A stretch of DNA of 64,000 bases. It comes from Orobanche coerulescens (lineage: Eukaryota > Streptophyta > Magnoliopsida > Lamiales > Orobanchaceae). This document shows, in pieces, positions 23,040 to 35,235 of this stretch (its first letter is position 1; each line of letters opens with the position of its first letter). Made by a program: the position numbers and the translations under genes. The notes under the pieces were generated by a model. It had not been told where the DNA came from. It saw only the letters and a program-made list of their open reading frames with translations, and made no database searches. The stretch lies in the NCBI GenBank assembly GCA_033398695.1, contig CM065802.1, positions 154,428,096 through 154,492,095 of the forward strand, given 5' to 3'.

Positions 23040-24354
23040 TGTTAGGCGTATTTTTATACGCTTATTTATCATTATTTTGTAGTATTTTGGAGAGTGAAAT
23101 TGTCTAAATGAGCCTTTAATGCCTTAATTTTGTATTATTGACAGGAAGTTGAAGTCCAGAAGCTAAAACGAGGCAAAACGGGCGAAAACGGCAAATCTGG
23201 ACTCTGAGCCGCGGCACAAGGAAGCAGAGCCGCGGCATAGGAAGACACCCAAAGGCAGTAAATCAGACTCAGGCCGCGGCACACCAGTGAGCCGCGCACG
23301 TAAGAAACCGAGGACGCCTGTGCATCCAACAAGGCCACGTGCCGCGGCACAGATTTAGTGCGCCGCGGCACACTTGGCAGTTTTTGTATGTCCGCGCGAA
23401 TTAGGGCCGTTTTGAAGCCAGTTTTCGACCTATGGATACGGACGCGATTTGGAGGATATGCTGAGCTATAAATAGGGTTTAAGACCCTAATTAATTTATC
23501 TTTGGATCTTGGAATCTTTTGGAGCTTAAGCTTGGAGACGGCAGAAGAAGAGGGAAGCAGAAGACTTCAAGGGCAGAGGGCGGAAGCTGAAGAACGGAGG
23601 AATCCGAGCTTCATCTGCGTTTGATTTTTATGCTTTCATTTATCTATTCTGTATTTTCAATTTTTAGTATGTCAGGCTAAAGCCCTAATGTAGGGTTTTG
23701 ATGAAACCTATGTTTTGACGAATTTCTTGAGATTATCCAATCAATTACCTTTTTATTGAGTTTTCCCAATTGTGTTTAATGCTTGCAATTATCTGGCCAA
23801 TAGTTGTATTGATTTAATCATTCACTTCGAATCGGGAGAGGAGATTTGGTGAGGAACTATTGGTGAGGTCCGTTTTATTCTGTGAGATAGGAATATACTC
23901 ATAGGAACTACGTGGCCTTTGGGAGATTTTATGCTTTTCGCCTATTGACGAATTAATTCACCTAGGGATAGAGTGCGTTATTCGCCTTTAGATAAATCTA
24001 TTGACCTCGGGAGAGGCGGTAGAATATATTAGCAATCTCCGCCTTCAATAAATTGGGAAAATTATTTATTACGGATAATCGAGAGTAAATTCGGATAAAC
24101 TGAGGTGGATTCAGAATCCTAGACTTATTCATCATTTGATTTCTTTTATTCAAGCTATCGTTTTTCTACTGTTTAGTCGCTTAGTAATTCCTTTAGTTAT
24201 TAATTGCAAAAACCCAAATCCGATTGTTCAAATAAAATTGGAATACACAAAAATCGGTAGTTAGAGATTCAATCCTCGTGGGAACGATACTCTACTTATC
24301 ACTTTATTACTTGTAAACGATGACGTGCACTTGCGTGTAAGAATTATCGCAACA
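23040..24354 (+). repeat. Left LTR of Athila-like element
   Basis: 1,315 bp from TGTTAGGCG to CGCAACA. A cluster of GCCGCGGCAC palindromes at 23208-23371 lies upstream of a TATA box (TATAAATA, 23467-23474). The right LTR matches closely apart from small indels in the palindrome region and scattered substitutions. Confidence 0.95.
23467..23474 (+). promoter_or_regulatory. Predicted TATA box of Athila-like LTR
   Basis: TATAAATA inside the LTR, with the palindrome cluster about 100 bp upstream. The same motif is at 50569-50576 in the right LTR. Predicted from sequence only. Confidence 0.6.
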
Positions 24355-24360
24355 AGTTTT

Positions 24361-24378
24361 TGGCGCCGTTGCCGGGGA
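24361..24378 (+). other. Primer-binding site, tRNA-Asp type
   Basis: TGGCGCCGTTGCCGGGGA lies six bases after the left LTR and is complementary to the 3' end of plant tRNA-Asp, the primer usual for Athila elements. Confidence 0.9.
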
Positions 24379-24496
24379 TTGACATTTTCTAATATCGATT
24401 TAAGTATTTCTAGTCTTAATTTGAACGTTTTACTTTTATTTTTGTGTATTTAATTTCATTTATTTGTTTTTCCTTTCAGGACCTTTCATGTAGTGC

Positions 24497-25117
24497 ATGA
24501 GAAAACTCGGTAACGAAGGCCTACTACCTTTGGATACCGAGCTCGAGCACACTCTAAGAAGGAACAAAAAGGAGAAAAGAGAGTTGCAGATGACGGTCAA
24601 CATGGTCGAGAATATCGAAGTCCAAGGAGGAGATAACCATGTGCGGCAAGTTCAACCGGAACTAGCTCTTCGAGATTATGCCATACCGCAGATCAATGCT
24701 AATTTTTCGGGAATTCGGCGTCCCACTATCCAAGCTAATAATTTTGAGATCAAGCCTGCTATTATTCAGATGGTGCAGGTGAGCCAATTCTGTGGACTGC
24801 CGAATGACGACCCGAATGCCCATATTGCGTCTTTCCTTGAGATATGCGACACGTTCAAGACCAATGGTGTCACCGACGATGCCATCCGATTGAGGCTTTT
24901 CCCTTTCTCTTTGAGGGATAAAGCAAAATTTTGGTTAAATTCCTTACCGCCGGGGTCGATTACAACATGGGAGGGGTTAGCGCAAGCCTTCCTTGCCAAA
25001 TTCTTCCCACCTGCTAAGACGGCGAGGTTGAGAAACGAAATAACCACCTTTGGTCAGTACGATATGGAATCGCTCCACGAGGCGTGGGAGCGATATAAAG
25101 ATTTGCTACGAAGATGC
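24497..25117 (+). pseudogene. Athila-like gag, N-terminal part (split)
   Basis: Open frame from a Met at 24497 (MRKLGNEG) to the copia insertion. About 207 residues carry the start of the retrotransposon gag domain, including FCGLPNDDPNAHIASFLEIC, LFPFSLRDKAKFWLNSLP and LHEAWERYKDLLRRC. Gag would form the cytoplasmic virus-like particle and package element RNA. The frame is cut after the GATGC target at 25113-25117; codons beyond that point belong to the copia LTR. The remainder resumes at 45827. The 118 bp between the primer site and the Met are AT-rich leader without other features. Confidence 0.9.
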
Positions 25118-27390
25118 TGTTGGGATTCCGAAAATAAAACGAAATACGCAGCGGAAATAAATACAAATCCCAAACAGGATCGATCAAGTAACGTATATAC
25201 GAAAAAAATATACAAAGATAAAGATTCATACCCTTGAAGCCTTTGAAATAAATCTTCGTAAAGTGTAGACGATGATCACGATCCCGTCCCGAACACGAAA
25301 TCCCTTCGTTCCAAGCACCGAAAATTCGAAGCCTCTACTTCACACGCGTCGGAAGTTGCCCGGAAAATTCGACGTAACTTCTTTCTCCAAGAACACGGCT
25401 AGGAAGTTACCGTAGGAATTTTCTCTCTATTTATCTCTTATTTTTTCTCAACTCAAAGTGAAAGAAAATAAGATGAAAAAAAATTCTCCCTCCTCTCAAT
25501 ATCACTCTCGGCCAAGCAGCAAGAAAAGTATGTGTATGTGTGTGTTTTTAGTTGTTATCATGTGTGTTTAATAGGGCTGGGGGCGGGGCGGTTTGGGGCG
25601 GGGCGAGAGTGTAACCGCACCCACCCCGTATTTTTTGTGCGGTGCGGTTTTATGCGGGGCGGGGCATTTTTACAACTTAAAACCGCACCGCGCCACACTT
25701 TTCGCGGGGCAAGAAGGGAGCGGGGCGGGGGCGGGGCGGAGTGAAATAGGATTTTGACTATTTTTTTTGTTTTTTATCTTGTTATATGCGGGGCGGGGCG
25801 GGACGAAGCGGGGCGGGGCGGGACGGATGAAATAATAATAAAACCACACTCGTTTTATATTTTTTTTGGCGGTGCGGGTTTGATGCGGGGCGGGAAATTT
25901 TGATATATCAAACCGCACTCCCTCGCCATTTTTGCGGTGCGGGGCGGGACGGGACATGCGGGGCGGTTTTTTTGCCCAGCCCTAGTGTTTAATATATATC
26001 TCTCAAACATATAATTAATATGTCTAATAATGAGATAAAATGTCAACACATAATAACAAAAATACAACTAACACATACACATGCATGGAAATGATTCCAT
26101 GTGATGTGGGGAGAGGGAGGGTGGCCCATGGTGGAAGTTTCCTAGAAAACGAGCCGAGTCACTCGGCTCGTACCGGACGTTCACAAACGACTGCTAAATA
26201 CACTCCGCTTAATCACCAATGTATTTATATTAATTAATTAATCTAATTAATTAATAATATCAAATACAAATATATTTCTCTAAGAAATATAATTTATGAA
26301 TTAAATTAATCACCCTAAGAACTTAATTTAATTCATAAGACCGCTATTTTGATTTATCTAATAAATCATAATTAGATATCCAATATCTAATATTTATAGA
26401 GAGATAATAAATTCACATTTATCCGTCAACGCTCCCGATGCGCGACTCCGTAGGTCCGTCTCACCGGCATTGGGAGGAACTAATGAGTGCGGGCAAGACT
26501 TAGCCACTTAGCGGCCGCATCAGAACCCCGATCGAGAACGAATGAAGGGATCATTCCGTAACCATTATGTCGTGAATACTATATACGTATAGACCCTTTA
26601 TCGATGTCCCGGTCAAGTCTTCGGTCACGGTAAAGTCAAACCCTACTATTGACTAGACTCTATACATGTGTTAATGCAAATCAAGACCGATTAATAGTGT
26701 ATCTAATACGACTATATCGTAATGCTTGGCCAAAGACTCATGATCTTATTTGCCATTAACCGTATAGAACATACGCCGCTCACTAACAGAGATAAAATCC
26801 TTTCTTGGCATACAAGAAAGATCGCTACTCGCCCGTATAGTCCGCACTTCGAGGTCGACTCAAGAATTAAGCAAATGAGTCTAACTACTCTAATGACAAA
26901 CTAAACGTCACAGCACATCTTCTATCAATCCTCAAGTCAAAGGTCCACATACACTATCACAACCTTTTGATTCGTCATCGACTCTTCGAGAGTGAATACC
27001 ATGTGATCAATCGAGTATGAGTCGTGTTCGAGTATCTGTCCCACCAATATACTTTATAACTATGCTATCAAGACGTGCACACGCCCTAGCATCGATTATA
27101 CAAGTCTTATTAAAACTTAATGCCCATTTAAGTTTATTGACTTGCGAACGATTTTCGTAAATAAACTTTAAACACTTCCAAAGGCATTTTCTCTTATCCC
27201 ATAACGAGAATGGAATGTTCAGTTTATTTACATGGACTTCACTTCAATGTTTACCAAGTCAAGAATGCAATTGAAATACAATAAACAGTGAATGAATCGA
27301 ATTGCCTTTTTATTATTTATTCTATAATTACAAGTACAATGCCCCTACTCTCTCATCCCCTGAGTGGCATTCGAGGGCATATTCCTAACA
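25118..27390 (-). repeat. 3' LTR of the copia element (carries a MITE)
   Basis: 2,273 bp on the plus strand from TGTTGGGATT to ATTCCTAACA. It is about 410 bp longer than its partner only because of the MITE at 25572-25984. Otherwise the two LTRs agree closely with scattered small differences. It includes a short palindrome with 10-bp arms at about 26149-26169 (CGAGCCGAGT / ACTCGGCTCG). Confidence 0.95.
25572..25984. mobile_element. GC-rich hAT-type MITE
   Basis: 413 bp with terminal inverted repeats TAGGGCTGGG / CCCAGCCCTA and a perfect 8-bp target duplication GTGTTTAA (25564-25571 and 25985-25992). The other copia LTR has the empty site at about 44403-44412. Terminal sequence and 8-bp duplication point to the hAT superfamily. 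No transposase is encoded. The plus strand is packed with GGGGCGGGGCGG-type runs, unusually GC-rich for a MITE. Confidence 0.92.
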
Positions 27391-27402
27391 ATCTCCCACT
27401 TG
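27391..27402 (-). other. Polypurine tract of the copia element
   Basis: AAGTGGGAGAT on the minus strand directly before the 3' LTR start TGTTAGG; the expected plus-strand priming site. Confidence 0.75.
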
Positions 27403-27405
27403 CAC

Positions 27406-29974
27406 TCAATGCCACACATTATGATATCCAATACCCATGTTCTTCAGATGTCTTTCCAAGACGGCCTGAGATAATGGCTTAGTCAGCGGGTCAGAGACAT
27501 TGTCTTCTGAGTCTACTCTTTCCAATGAAACATATCCTTTTTCCACCATCTCTTGAACTATGTGGTACTTTCTCTCTATATGCTTGGTGTTGTGGTGAGC
27601 CCTCGGCTCCTTGGCTTGGGCGACAGCTCCATCATTATCACAGAATAGTGATATAGGCAACTCCGCGTTAGGCACCACTTGAAGTTCTTGTATAAACTTC
27701 TGCATCCAAAATGCTTCTTTGCTAGCCTCTCGAGGCTTGATACTCGCTTGGCGGTGGAATCTGCAGAGCGGTTTGCTTGGAGCTTCCAAGATACCGCTCC
27801 TCCATTGAGAGTAAATAAATACCCGGATGTCGACTTAGAGTCGTCATTGTCTCCTTGAAAATCGAATCGGTGAATCCAATCACCTTCGCTTCTCCACCAC
27901 CATAAGTAAGAACTAAATCTCTAGTTCTTCTTAAGTACTTAAGAATGTTCTTTACGGCTCCAATGTTCCCTTCCCGGTTTGCTTGAAATCGACTTACCAT
28001 ACTCACGGCGTAGGCTAAGTCTCGGTCTCGTACACAACATAGCGTACATGAGGCTACCCATCGCCGAGGCATAGGGTACCTTACTCATCTCTCTCTTGTC
28101 TTCCTCACTTTGAGGACACATTTTCGTGGTGAGATGAATTCCATGTCGCATGGGAAGGAACCTCTTTTAGATTCATCCATCTTGAATCTTCTTAGATTTT
28201 ATCGATATAAAGGGCTTGAGAAAGTCCTATCATTCTTCGCGTCTATCTCTCAGAAGACGGATCCCTAGAATATAGGAAGCTTCCCCAAGTCTTTCATGGA
28301 GAACGCTTTAGAAAGCCAAGCTTTCACGGTCTTGAGCATTGCTATGTTATTTCCTATAAGTAGAATATCATCTACATATAGTACTAAGAACGCAATGTTG
28401 CTCCCACCGATCTTCTTGTAAACACACGGTTCCTCCTCATTTCGTTCAAGTCAAAGTCCTTAATCGCCGTCAAATCGAAGGTTCCAACTCCGAGAAGCTT
28501 GCTTCGCACCATAAATGGCTCGTTGCGGACACACTTTATAAATATTAGCTTTGGACACAAAACCTTTAGGTCGTTCCATATAGATTTCCTCCTCGAGGTA
28601 TCCATTTAGAAAAGCCGTTTTGACATCCATTTGCCATATTTCATAATCATAATAGGCGAGAATGGCAAGCATCATGCGAATCGACTTTATCATAGCTACG
28701 GGCGAGAAGGTATCATGATAATCGATTCCTTCCCTTTGGGTATAACCCTTTGCCACAAGCCTGGCCTTATAGGCATCAACCTTGCCATCCCCATCAGTCT
28801 TTCTCTTATAGATCCATTTATTTCCAATAGTCCTCATGCCAGTTGGAAGATCTACTAGAGTCCAGACCTGATTGGTATGCATCGAGTCTATCTCAGCTTT
28901 CATTGCTTCTTGCCATTTATCGGAGTCTACATCCACTATCGCTTGGTCATAGGTGACAGGGTCGTTTTCACTGCTATCAGGTGTGTCGTGGAGACCCAGT
29001 TCCTCGACATGTGTATAGCCATACCTCTCAGGTAAGTGAGATACCCTATCAGACCTTCGAAGTGGAGGTTGTGTTACAATAGGTTCGGTTCTTGATCCCT
29101 GATCAGATGTCTTCTTAGGAGTTTCATTATGCTCTTCCAAAGAGATATTTCTACCTGAGCCACCTTCCTGAATGAATTCATCCTCAAGGAAGTGCGCTTG
29201 TAATGCCACAACGACCCTATGGTCTTCTGGCATGTAGAATAGATAACCCATCGAGTCCTCTGGGTATCCTATGAAACGTCCTTTTATGGCCCTTGCTTCC
29301 AGTTTGTCCACCTTAGCCTTTTTGACATAGGCTGGACATCCCCAAATCCTTATGTGATTAAGGCTTGGTTTCTTACCCTTCCACATCTCATGCGGAGTGA
29401 TAGGAACAGATTTGGAAGGACATCTATTTAGGATATAGGCAGCGGTTAGTAAGGCATACCCCCACAGGTAAATAGGTAAATTAGTGTAATTTAACATGGA
29501 GCGAACCATGTCCAACAAAGTCCGATTTCTCCTTTCTGAAACACCATTTAACTGTGGGGTTCCTGGAGGCGTGAATTGTGAAACAATTCCATGTTCCTTA
29601 AGGAACTCATCAAAATCAGTGCTCATATATTCGCCACCTCGGTCCGACCGAAGTGCTTTGATATGACATCCAGTTTGTTTTTCAACTAGGGCCTTAAATT
29701 CTTTGAATTTAGCAAAGGCTTCAGATTTATGTTTCATTAAGTACACAATCCCATACCTAGTATGATCATCTGTGAACGTTATGAAATATTGATATCCGTC
29801 TCGGGCTACTTCTAAAGCACCACAAACATCGGTATGCACCAATCCATGTTTATCGGCAGCCCTTTCAAAAGTCCCTGTGAAGGGGAACTTAGTCATTTTG
29901 CCTCTAAGGCAAGATTCACAAGTTGGATAGGGTTCTACACCCAATGGACTTAAAAGTCCATCTTTTTCCATTTT
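27406..29974 (-). pseudogene. Copia integrase, reverse transcriptase and RNase H region
   Basis: The longest open stretch (29971 down to 28460) starts in the integrase zinc-binding region (CESCLRGK). It continues with the integrase core: LVHTDVCG, RSDRGGEY and the Glu in NGVSERRN. Reverse transcriptase follows (WIYKRKTDGDG, QMDVKTAFLNGYLEEEIYM). The frame fails near 28460. The catalytic YVDD lies at about 28368-28379 in another frame. The thumb/connection part is spread over two frames (GSLMYAM, DLAYAVSMVSRFQAN, ILKYLRRTRDL), and RNase H closes at 27406 (LFCDNDGAVAQAKEPRAHHNTKHI). At least three frameshifts make it non-functional. It would have copied and integrated the element's RNA. Confidence 0.92.
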
Positions 29975-31342
29975 CTAAACCTTGGTCTGACCAACATGAC
30001 CAAGTATAAGGTGCCATTTAAGAGCTTGATTAGTATCTTGCCTACCACGTTTCCTAGTTATAGTGTTCACTGCTGTTTTATTTTGCATGTTCAGATGATA
30101 TAAACCATTCAACAATGTAACTGTTCCAACCAATTTATTTCGAAAATAAATTTTACAACTGCCATTGCCAATGAAGAAACAAAATCCTTTCCGGTCCAAG
30201 ACTGGAATGGATACAATGTTTTTATGCCCCTTGGGCAAAACAAGTACTTGATCTAATGTCAAAATAAAACCAGATTCTAAACCCAGAAGGATTGATCCAA
30301 TATCGGTTGCCTCGACACTTTGTCCGCTTCCAACAATGATCATTATTTCCCCAGCTTCAAGTTTTTTACTTCGTTCCAGATCCTGATTCATAGTACAAAT
30401 GTGAGAAGTGGCACCTGAATCCAGAATCCATGAAGCAGAATATATAGTAGCGGAACAATTAGTTTCAAAAACAAAAAGTTCCGTACCTGATGCGCCATTA
30501 ATTTTGCGACAAGTCCTTCGCCAGTGGCCCAGCTCACCGCATTCAAGGCATTTGTCCGTAGGTTTTGGACCGCCTACCTTTTGAACCTTTCGGGCCTTGC
30601 CCTTTCCTTTTTGCACCCCTTTCTTGGGTTTGTACTGCTCGTAGGTCTTTTTCTTCTTGTTCTTGGACCTCTTAGGCCCAGAAGAAATCACAAGAGCAGC
30701 CTCTCTCGGTTTAGTCTTCATGTTAGACTGCGCCATCACCAGTTTATTCATTAGCCCAGCTAATGTGCATGTAATTTCATTACAGTTGAAATTCATTACA
30801 AACTGCGTGAAAGAGTCAGGTAGAGATTGAAGGATGAGATCAATTTGAAGGGATAAATCCATATTAAAGTTGAGCACCTCGAGCCTCTCAATCATAGAGA
30901 TCATCTTGAGGACGTGGTCTCCCACTTTCTCCCCTTCTTTCATCCTAGCACTGAACAACTGCTTTGATATCTCATATCTAGCGATCCTCTGTGCTCTCCA
31001 TAAAGTTCGGTCAAGTGTGCGAGAATCGCCAGCGAAGTCATTTTCTCGTGCGCTCTCTGCACTCATTAGTCATTGAGCCCATCATAAAACCACGGACTAG
31101 CACATCATCCTTGACCCATTTTTCATGGACGTCAATGTCTTCTGATTACCCCTAGTCCGGATTGGAGTCGGTGGAATGTCCGCCTCCAAGACGTATCCAG
31201 AGACCTCATCGAGTACAATCATCGATTCGCAACCACCAACAAAGTTAGGGCCGATTAGGAGATTCTTTTCAAGTAGTATTGCAAGTGGGTTTTTAGCCAT
31301 TTTAGAGAGATTCAATTTCGTTTTACGCAAAGATTTAGACAA
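29975..31342 (-). pseudogene. Copia gag and protease region
   Basis: Starts near 31300 with gag (KNPLAILLEKNLLIGPNF, VLEADIPPTP). A frameshift near 31100 follows. An open frame from 31066 covers gag helices, a basic tract, a CCHC zinc knuckle (CLECGELGHWRRTC), the aspartic protease motif LDSGATSHIC and the integrase zinc-finger start (KWHLILGHVGQ). A TAG at 29975-29977 separates it from the next open frame in the same register; one C to T change in CAG explains it. Confidence 0.9.
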
Positions 31343-32514
31343 GATTAAATTAGTGACTTGTTTAATTATGACCGAGTATAGAACTTAAGGGCTTGTATAA
31401 TTCTTGTCTCGGCTCCCACTAATTTTATCGAATTATACACTCCCATGTTATAATCCGGAAATCATGGTTAGATCGACTTCTTAGTGGTGATCAAGTTCTT
31501 TACAAATTTTATGCACGCAACCTATCGGGTTTCTTGCCAATTAATTTCGTAAAGTGGTGTCTAACACCAACCCGTCTAACGGATGATTTGATCTTCTTTT
31601 ACCCCTAGTCTTCATGCCCTCAACCTATCGGGTTTCTTGGCAATCCAGACTATCTAAGTTGTTGACCATCAACGTCTATCGGTTTGACTATTGAATCTCA
31701 CCGGCAACCTATCGGGTTTCTAGGGCGAAATTTATCACCAACCGAAGGCATCTAATGCACTCGAGAATTTTTCAACCTCTACCAAATGTACTACCCCGAT
31801 AACTCGGAAGCATAGCACACCACTCGGGTATCAATTTTCTACGAGTTTGATGGAGGGTAGGAAACCTCGTAACTTTTTCAAACTTAGTCTGTTTGTAGTC
31901 GGGAGAATTTCGCGATTAATGTTACACTTTGCACATTAATTCAATTATACGCGTTTGTTGGTTTGTCAATCATTCAAAATGAAAATGCAAAACAAGAACC
32001 TAGTTACTACCAACATATAGCTCATGGACCTAATTCCTAAATCTTGGGCCAAGCGAATGACCCAATAAAAAAGCAGTCTTCGATTCTTCGTCTTCTCGGT
32101 CGGTTGTCTTCGGTCTTCGTCATACCCAAAATAATAATTACATCATTGAAAAATTGCATCCTATACAAGTTTTTCTAGTAAATATAAATAGGCTCAAAAC
32201 GGCCTTTACAACCCAATCGAATCGAACAAATCAAAAACTAAGTCCACGAGTTATATCACCATCACATAAGGATTCCATACAACATGTAATGGCAATGAAA
32301 TTAAACAATTAATTTATAATATAAATTAATCTAATTAATCTATAAATTAATCTATTCAATTTCTACTATATTAATCCAATTAATATAAAGTGGCATTAAA
32401 ATTAAATAATCAATTAAAATATTAATCCAATCAATATAAAATTAATCTATTCAATTTTAATGGTATTAATCCAATTAATACTAATAATCGTCATTTAAAT
32501 TCATTCGAAGTAAT
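31343..32514 (-). other. Copia 5' leader, gag-proximal part
   Basis: No gene. Untranslated leader between the primer site and gag, interrupted by the Tat-like insertion. It holds three copies of CAACCTATCGGGTTTCT (about 31518-31720, plus rendering) and, at 32300-32480, an AT-rich stretch of reiterated TTAATC/AATTAAT motifs. Confidence 0.8.
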
Positions 32515-32519
32515 CCGGC

Positions 32520-33257
32520 TGATAGGACGTCAAATGTGCGCTCACTGAAAACCCGGTTTAAAATATGGACCAATAAAGGTCCGACCTAGGTTCTTAGATA
32601 AGGAGATTACAACCCCAAAGTCCTTTAGAAGGTCGCCGACCTCGGAGGCCCCATTTAGCTGTGATATCTGTTAAGATAAAGGGCGCCGACCTCGGAGGCC
32701 CCATTTAGCTGTGACATCTGTTAGAAGGGCGCCGACCTCGGAGGCCCCGGCTGACCTAGGATATCCGATAACAGGTCGCCGACCTCAAAGGCCTCCCGAA
32801 CTACTGATTCGAATAGGGATGAGCCGACCTAAGAACCATTGGACTCTTGGGAAAGAAGATCCTGACTCACCTGACAGAATCCCTAAGATCCAGGGTCTGA
32901 GAACCCATACCCCGCAATCCCGGAGATCCAGGGATTGAAAGCCCATACCTCGCAATCCCGGAGATCCAGGGATTGAAAGCCCATACCTCGCAATCCCGGA
33001 AATCGAGGGATGGGAAATCGCAGCTTGAATCCCTGGATATCCGGGATTCTCTCTAGGAACCAGGACTCATCCCAGATAACAAGGCATCCTCCCTCCTATA
33101 AAAGGGAGAGGGGGGGGTTCCTCAAACAGGGGACAAAAAGAAGACAGCATTTTTTAGAGAGAGAAAGAAAAGAGAGTACTTCATATATCATGGGTTTTCT
33201 TAGCTAAACTTCTAAGATTAACCCGGTTCTTGGTGACCGATCAGCTCGGTTACATCA
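32520..33257 (+). repeat. Left LTR of Tat-like element
   Basis: 738 bp. Contains repeated GGTCGCCGACC-type palindromic units (32631-32790), tandem AATCCCGGAGATCCAGGGAT units (about 32916-33060) and a TATA box TATAAAAG at 33097-33104. Confidence 0.95.
33097..33104 (+). promoter_or_regulatory. Predicted TATA box of Tat-like LTR
   Basis: TATAAAAG downstream of two repeat clusters; same motif at 43317-43324 in the right LTR. Confidence 0.6.
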
Positions 33258-33259
33258 AG

Positions 33260-33277
33260 TGGCGCCGTCTGTGGGAA
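33260..33277 (+). other. Primer-binding site of Tat-like element
   Basis: TGGCGCCGTCTGTGGGAA two bases after the left LTR, the primer-site form I recall from Tat/Retand elements. I do not assign the tRNA. Confidence 0.85.
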
Positions 33278-33307
33278 GTGTGACATCGAGTCACTTTGAG
33301 TTGAGAC

Positions 33308-34750
33308 GTGAGGTTAGTAATGGCGGAAGAAATGAACCAGAAGAGAACAGGGGATTTAATACCCAGAAATCTAGAAGAAGAACTAGCGGCGGCGGGTGGA
33401 GAAGCGACTCTGGAGAAAACGCCCGCCACCCCTCTAGGAGAAGTCGCACCCAGCACAATTACACTAACGAAGGAAGCCTTGGCCGACATAATCGCCAGTG
33501 CAATCCAGAAGAGCCGGGAGGTCGAAAAACAAAGGGTACCACGAAAAGTAATACCTATCCTATCGGATGGGCCGGAAGAAATTGATCAGCAAGAAGAACA
33601 TGGTGAGAGTTATCCAAAAATATGGGAGCGATCTAGGCGGGGAAAACGCAGATCCCTTGATATCCAAAGATGCGGGGCGAGGCTGGAAGAGTTGCGACAA
33701 AGAGTTGCGGGAGGGACACGGAAAGTCATCCAGGCCATCCCTTCTCGGAAGGAATACTACAGCCGAGCTCCCGTATGGGTTTAGGGTCATTACCTTCACC
33801 TATGATGGACTCTCGAGATCCTACCCGACATTTATACCGATTCGAGAACATGGCGGTACTACATAGATATTCGGATGCCGTGAGTTGCGGGGCATTCTTG
33901 GCCCTGACCGAGTCGGCTCGGGATTAGTTCCACCGGATACCCCACAGGACAATCACCGACTTCAAAACTTTCACTCCGCATTCTTGACGCATTTTGCCAG
34001 CGCCAGGCGCACCAAAAGACCTTCATGTCCTTGTTCAAGATCAAACAATATTCGAGAAGCGCCGAGAGCTTATGTGACCCGATTCACGAAGGCATGTCTG
34101 GAGGTACCCTCGTCGTCCGAAGAGGTAAAAACCAATGCCTTGACACAGGATTGAGGCCGGGGTTGTTACGCACCTCATTAGCCAAAACCGGCCAGAACAT
34201 ACGATGAAGTCTTAGCCCGATGCTCAAGTACATCAACGTTGAGGAAACCGAGAAGGATATGGAGGAATTGCATGAAAAGCCCGAGGATGGGGAAAGGGGT
34301 CCAGCAGATTGATACAACGGGAGGGGTACACCTTTCAAGGAAATTTGCCTCGGGAAGAAATATCACGGGAAAGCGGTCGGAAGAAGAACGATATCGTTCG
34401 AGGCGACCAAGATTTGACCAATACTGACCCACTAACAATGAGGAGAGCCCGGTGTTTTGGAAGCGGTTGAGGGCAAGATGAGCGTGGTCATCGAGTGGCA
34501 CGCATCTCGCCTAATAGGCCCACCCACCAAGTCGGATCTTTATTGTCGATTCCACAATGATTACGGGCATAAACGGACGAGTGCAAGCACCTTAAGGATG
34601 AGATCGAGAGGCCGGTCCGAGCGGGACATCCGATGGAGTTCACATATCAACAGAGAAACGGAGGTCGAGGCGGCCACCCATGCCCCAAGGAGGGGCGGGG
34701 TGAAGAGAGAAGCTCCACGGGACCCGCCGCTCCCGGCTAAAAAGGAGTGA
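33308..34750 (+). pseudogene. Tat-like gag, frameshifted
   Basis: Begins with a Met at 33308 or the internal MAEEMNQ at 33320. The first 158 residues are open, with an acidic, low-complexity N-terminus. The gag core is scattered over three frames: RYSDAVSC, LALTESARD, then FHSAFLTHFASARRTKRP. Further fragments run to about 34,750 (SDLYCRFHNDYGHK). Several indels make it non-coding. Confidence 0.85.
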
Positions 34751-35235
34751 TCCACATGATATCCGGGGACCAACCGACTAAGTTCTAATCAAAGAAAAGC
34801 CCACGCACGAAAGGCTAGGTGTCATCAACTCAAGGAGGTCGCCTCTCAGAGGCGATGGGCACATCATTCGATTCAGCCCCATGGATTATAATGGGATACA
34901 TACGCCCACAATGACGTTGGTCATCACAAATGAAATCGCCGATACGATGTGCAGAGGGTGTTTATCGATACGGAAGCTCAAGAGACATCTTATTCTATGA
35001 CTGTTTCAAACAGATGAACACGGAAGTGGAATTGAGAAAGGTAGATACCGCGCTCTATGGGTTCTCAGTATGACCGAGGTGCAACCAATGGGAGAAGTGG
35101 TACTTCCGGTGGCACTAGGTCGGATGCCCCATCGGAAGGTCAAGACACTCGATTCTTAGTGGTGGACACCAAATCGGCCTATAACGCCATTTTAGACGAC
35201 CGGCTCAACAAATTCGCGGAGCCTCTACCGCGCAC
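34751..35235 (+). pseudogene. Tat-like protease region, degraded
   Basis: Short frame fragments ending in FLVVDTKSAYNAILDDRLNKF, which corresponds to the C-terminal part of the Tat aspartic protease domain. No intact Asp-Thr/Ser-Gly active site seen. Confidence 0.65.

Noticed and set aside
23135..23371. Cys/Ser-rich frame in the Athila-like LTR on the minus strand
   Set aside because: It is produced by the GCCGCGGCAC repeats and is not kept in the right LTR copy.
25014..25957. Frames in the copia LTR and MITE on either strand
   Set aside because: Low-complexity Pro/Arg-rich translations of GC-rich repeats; no start or domain support.
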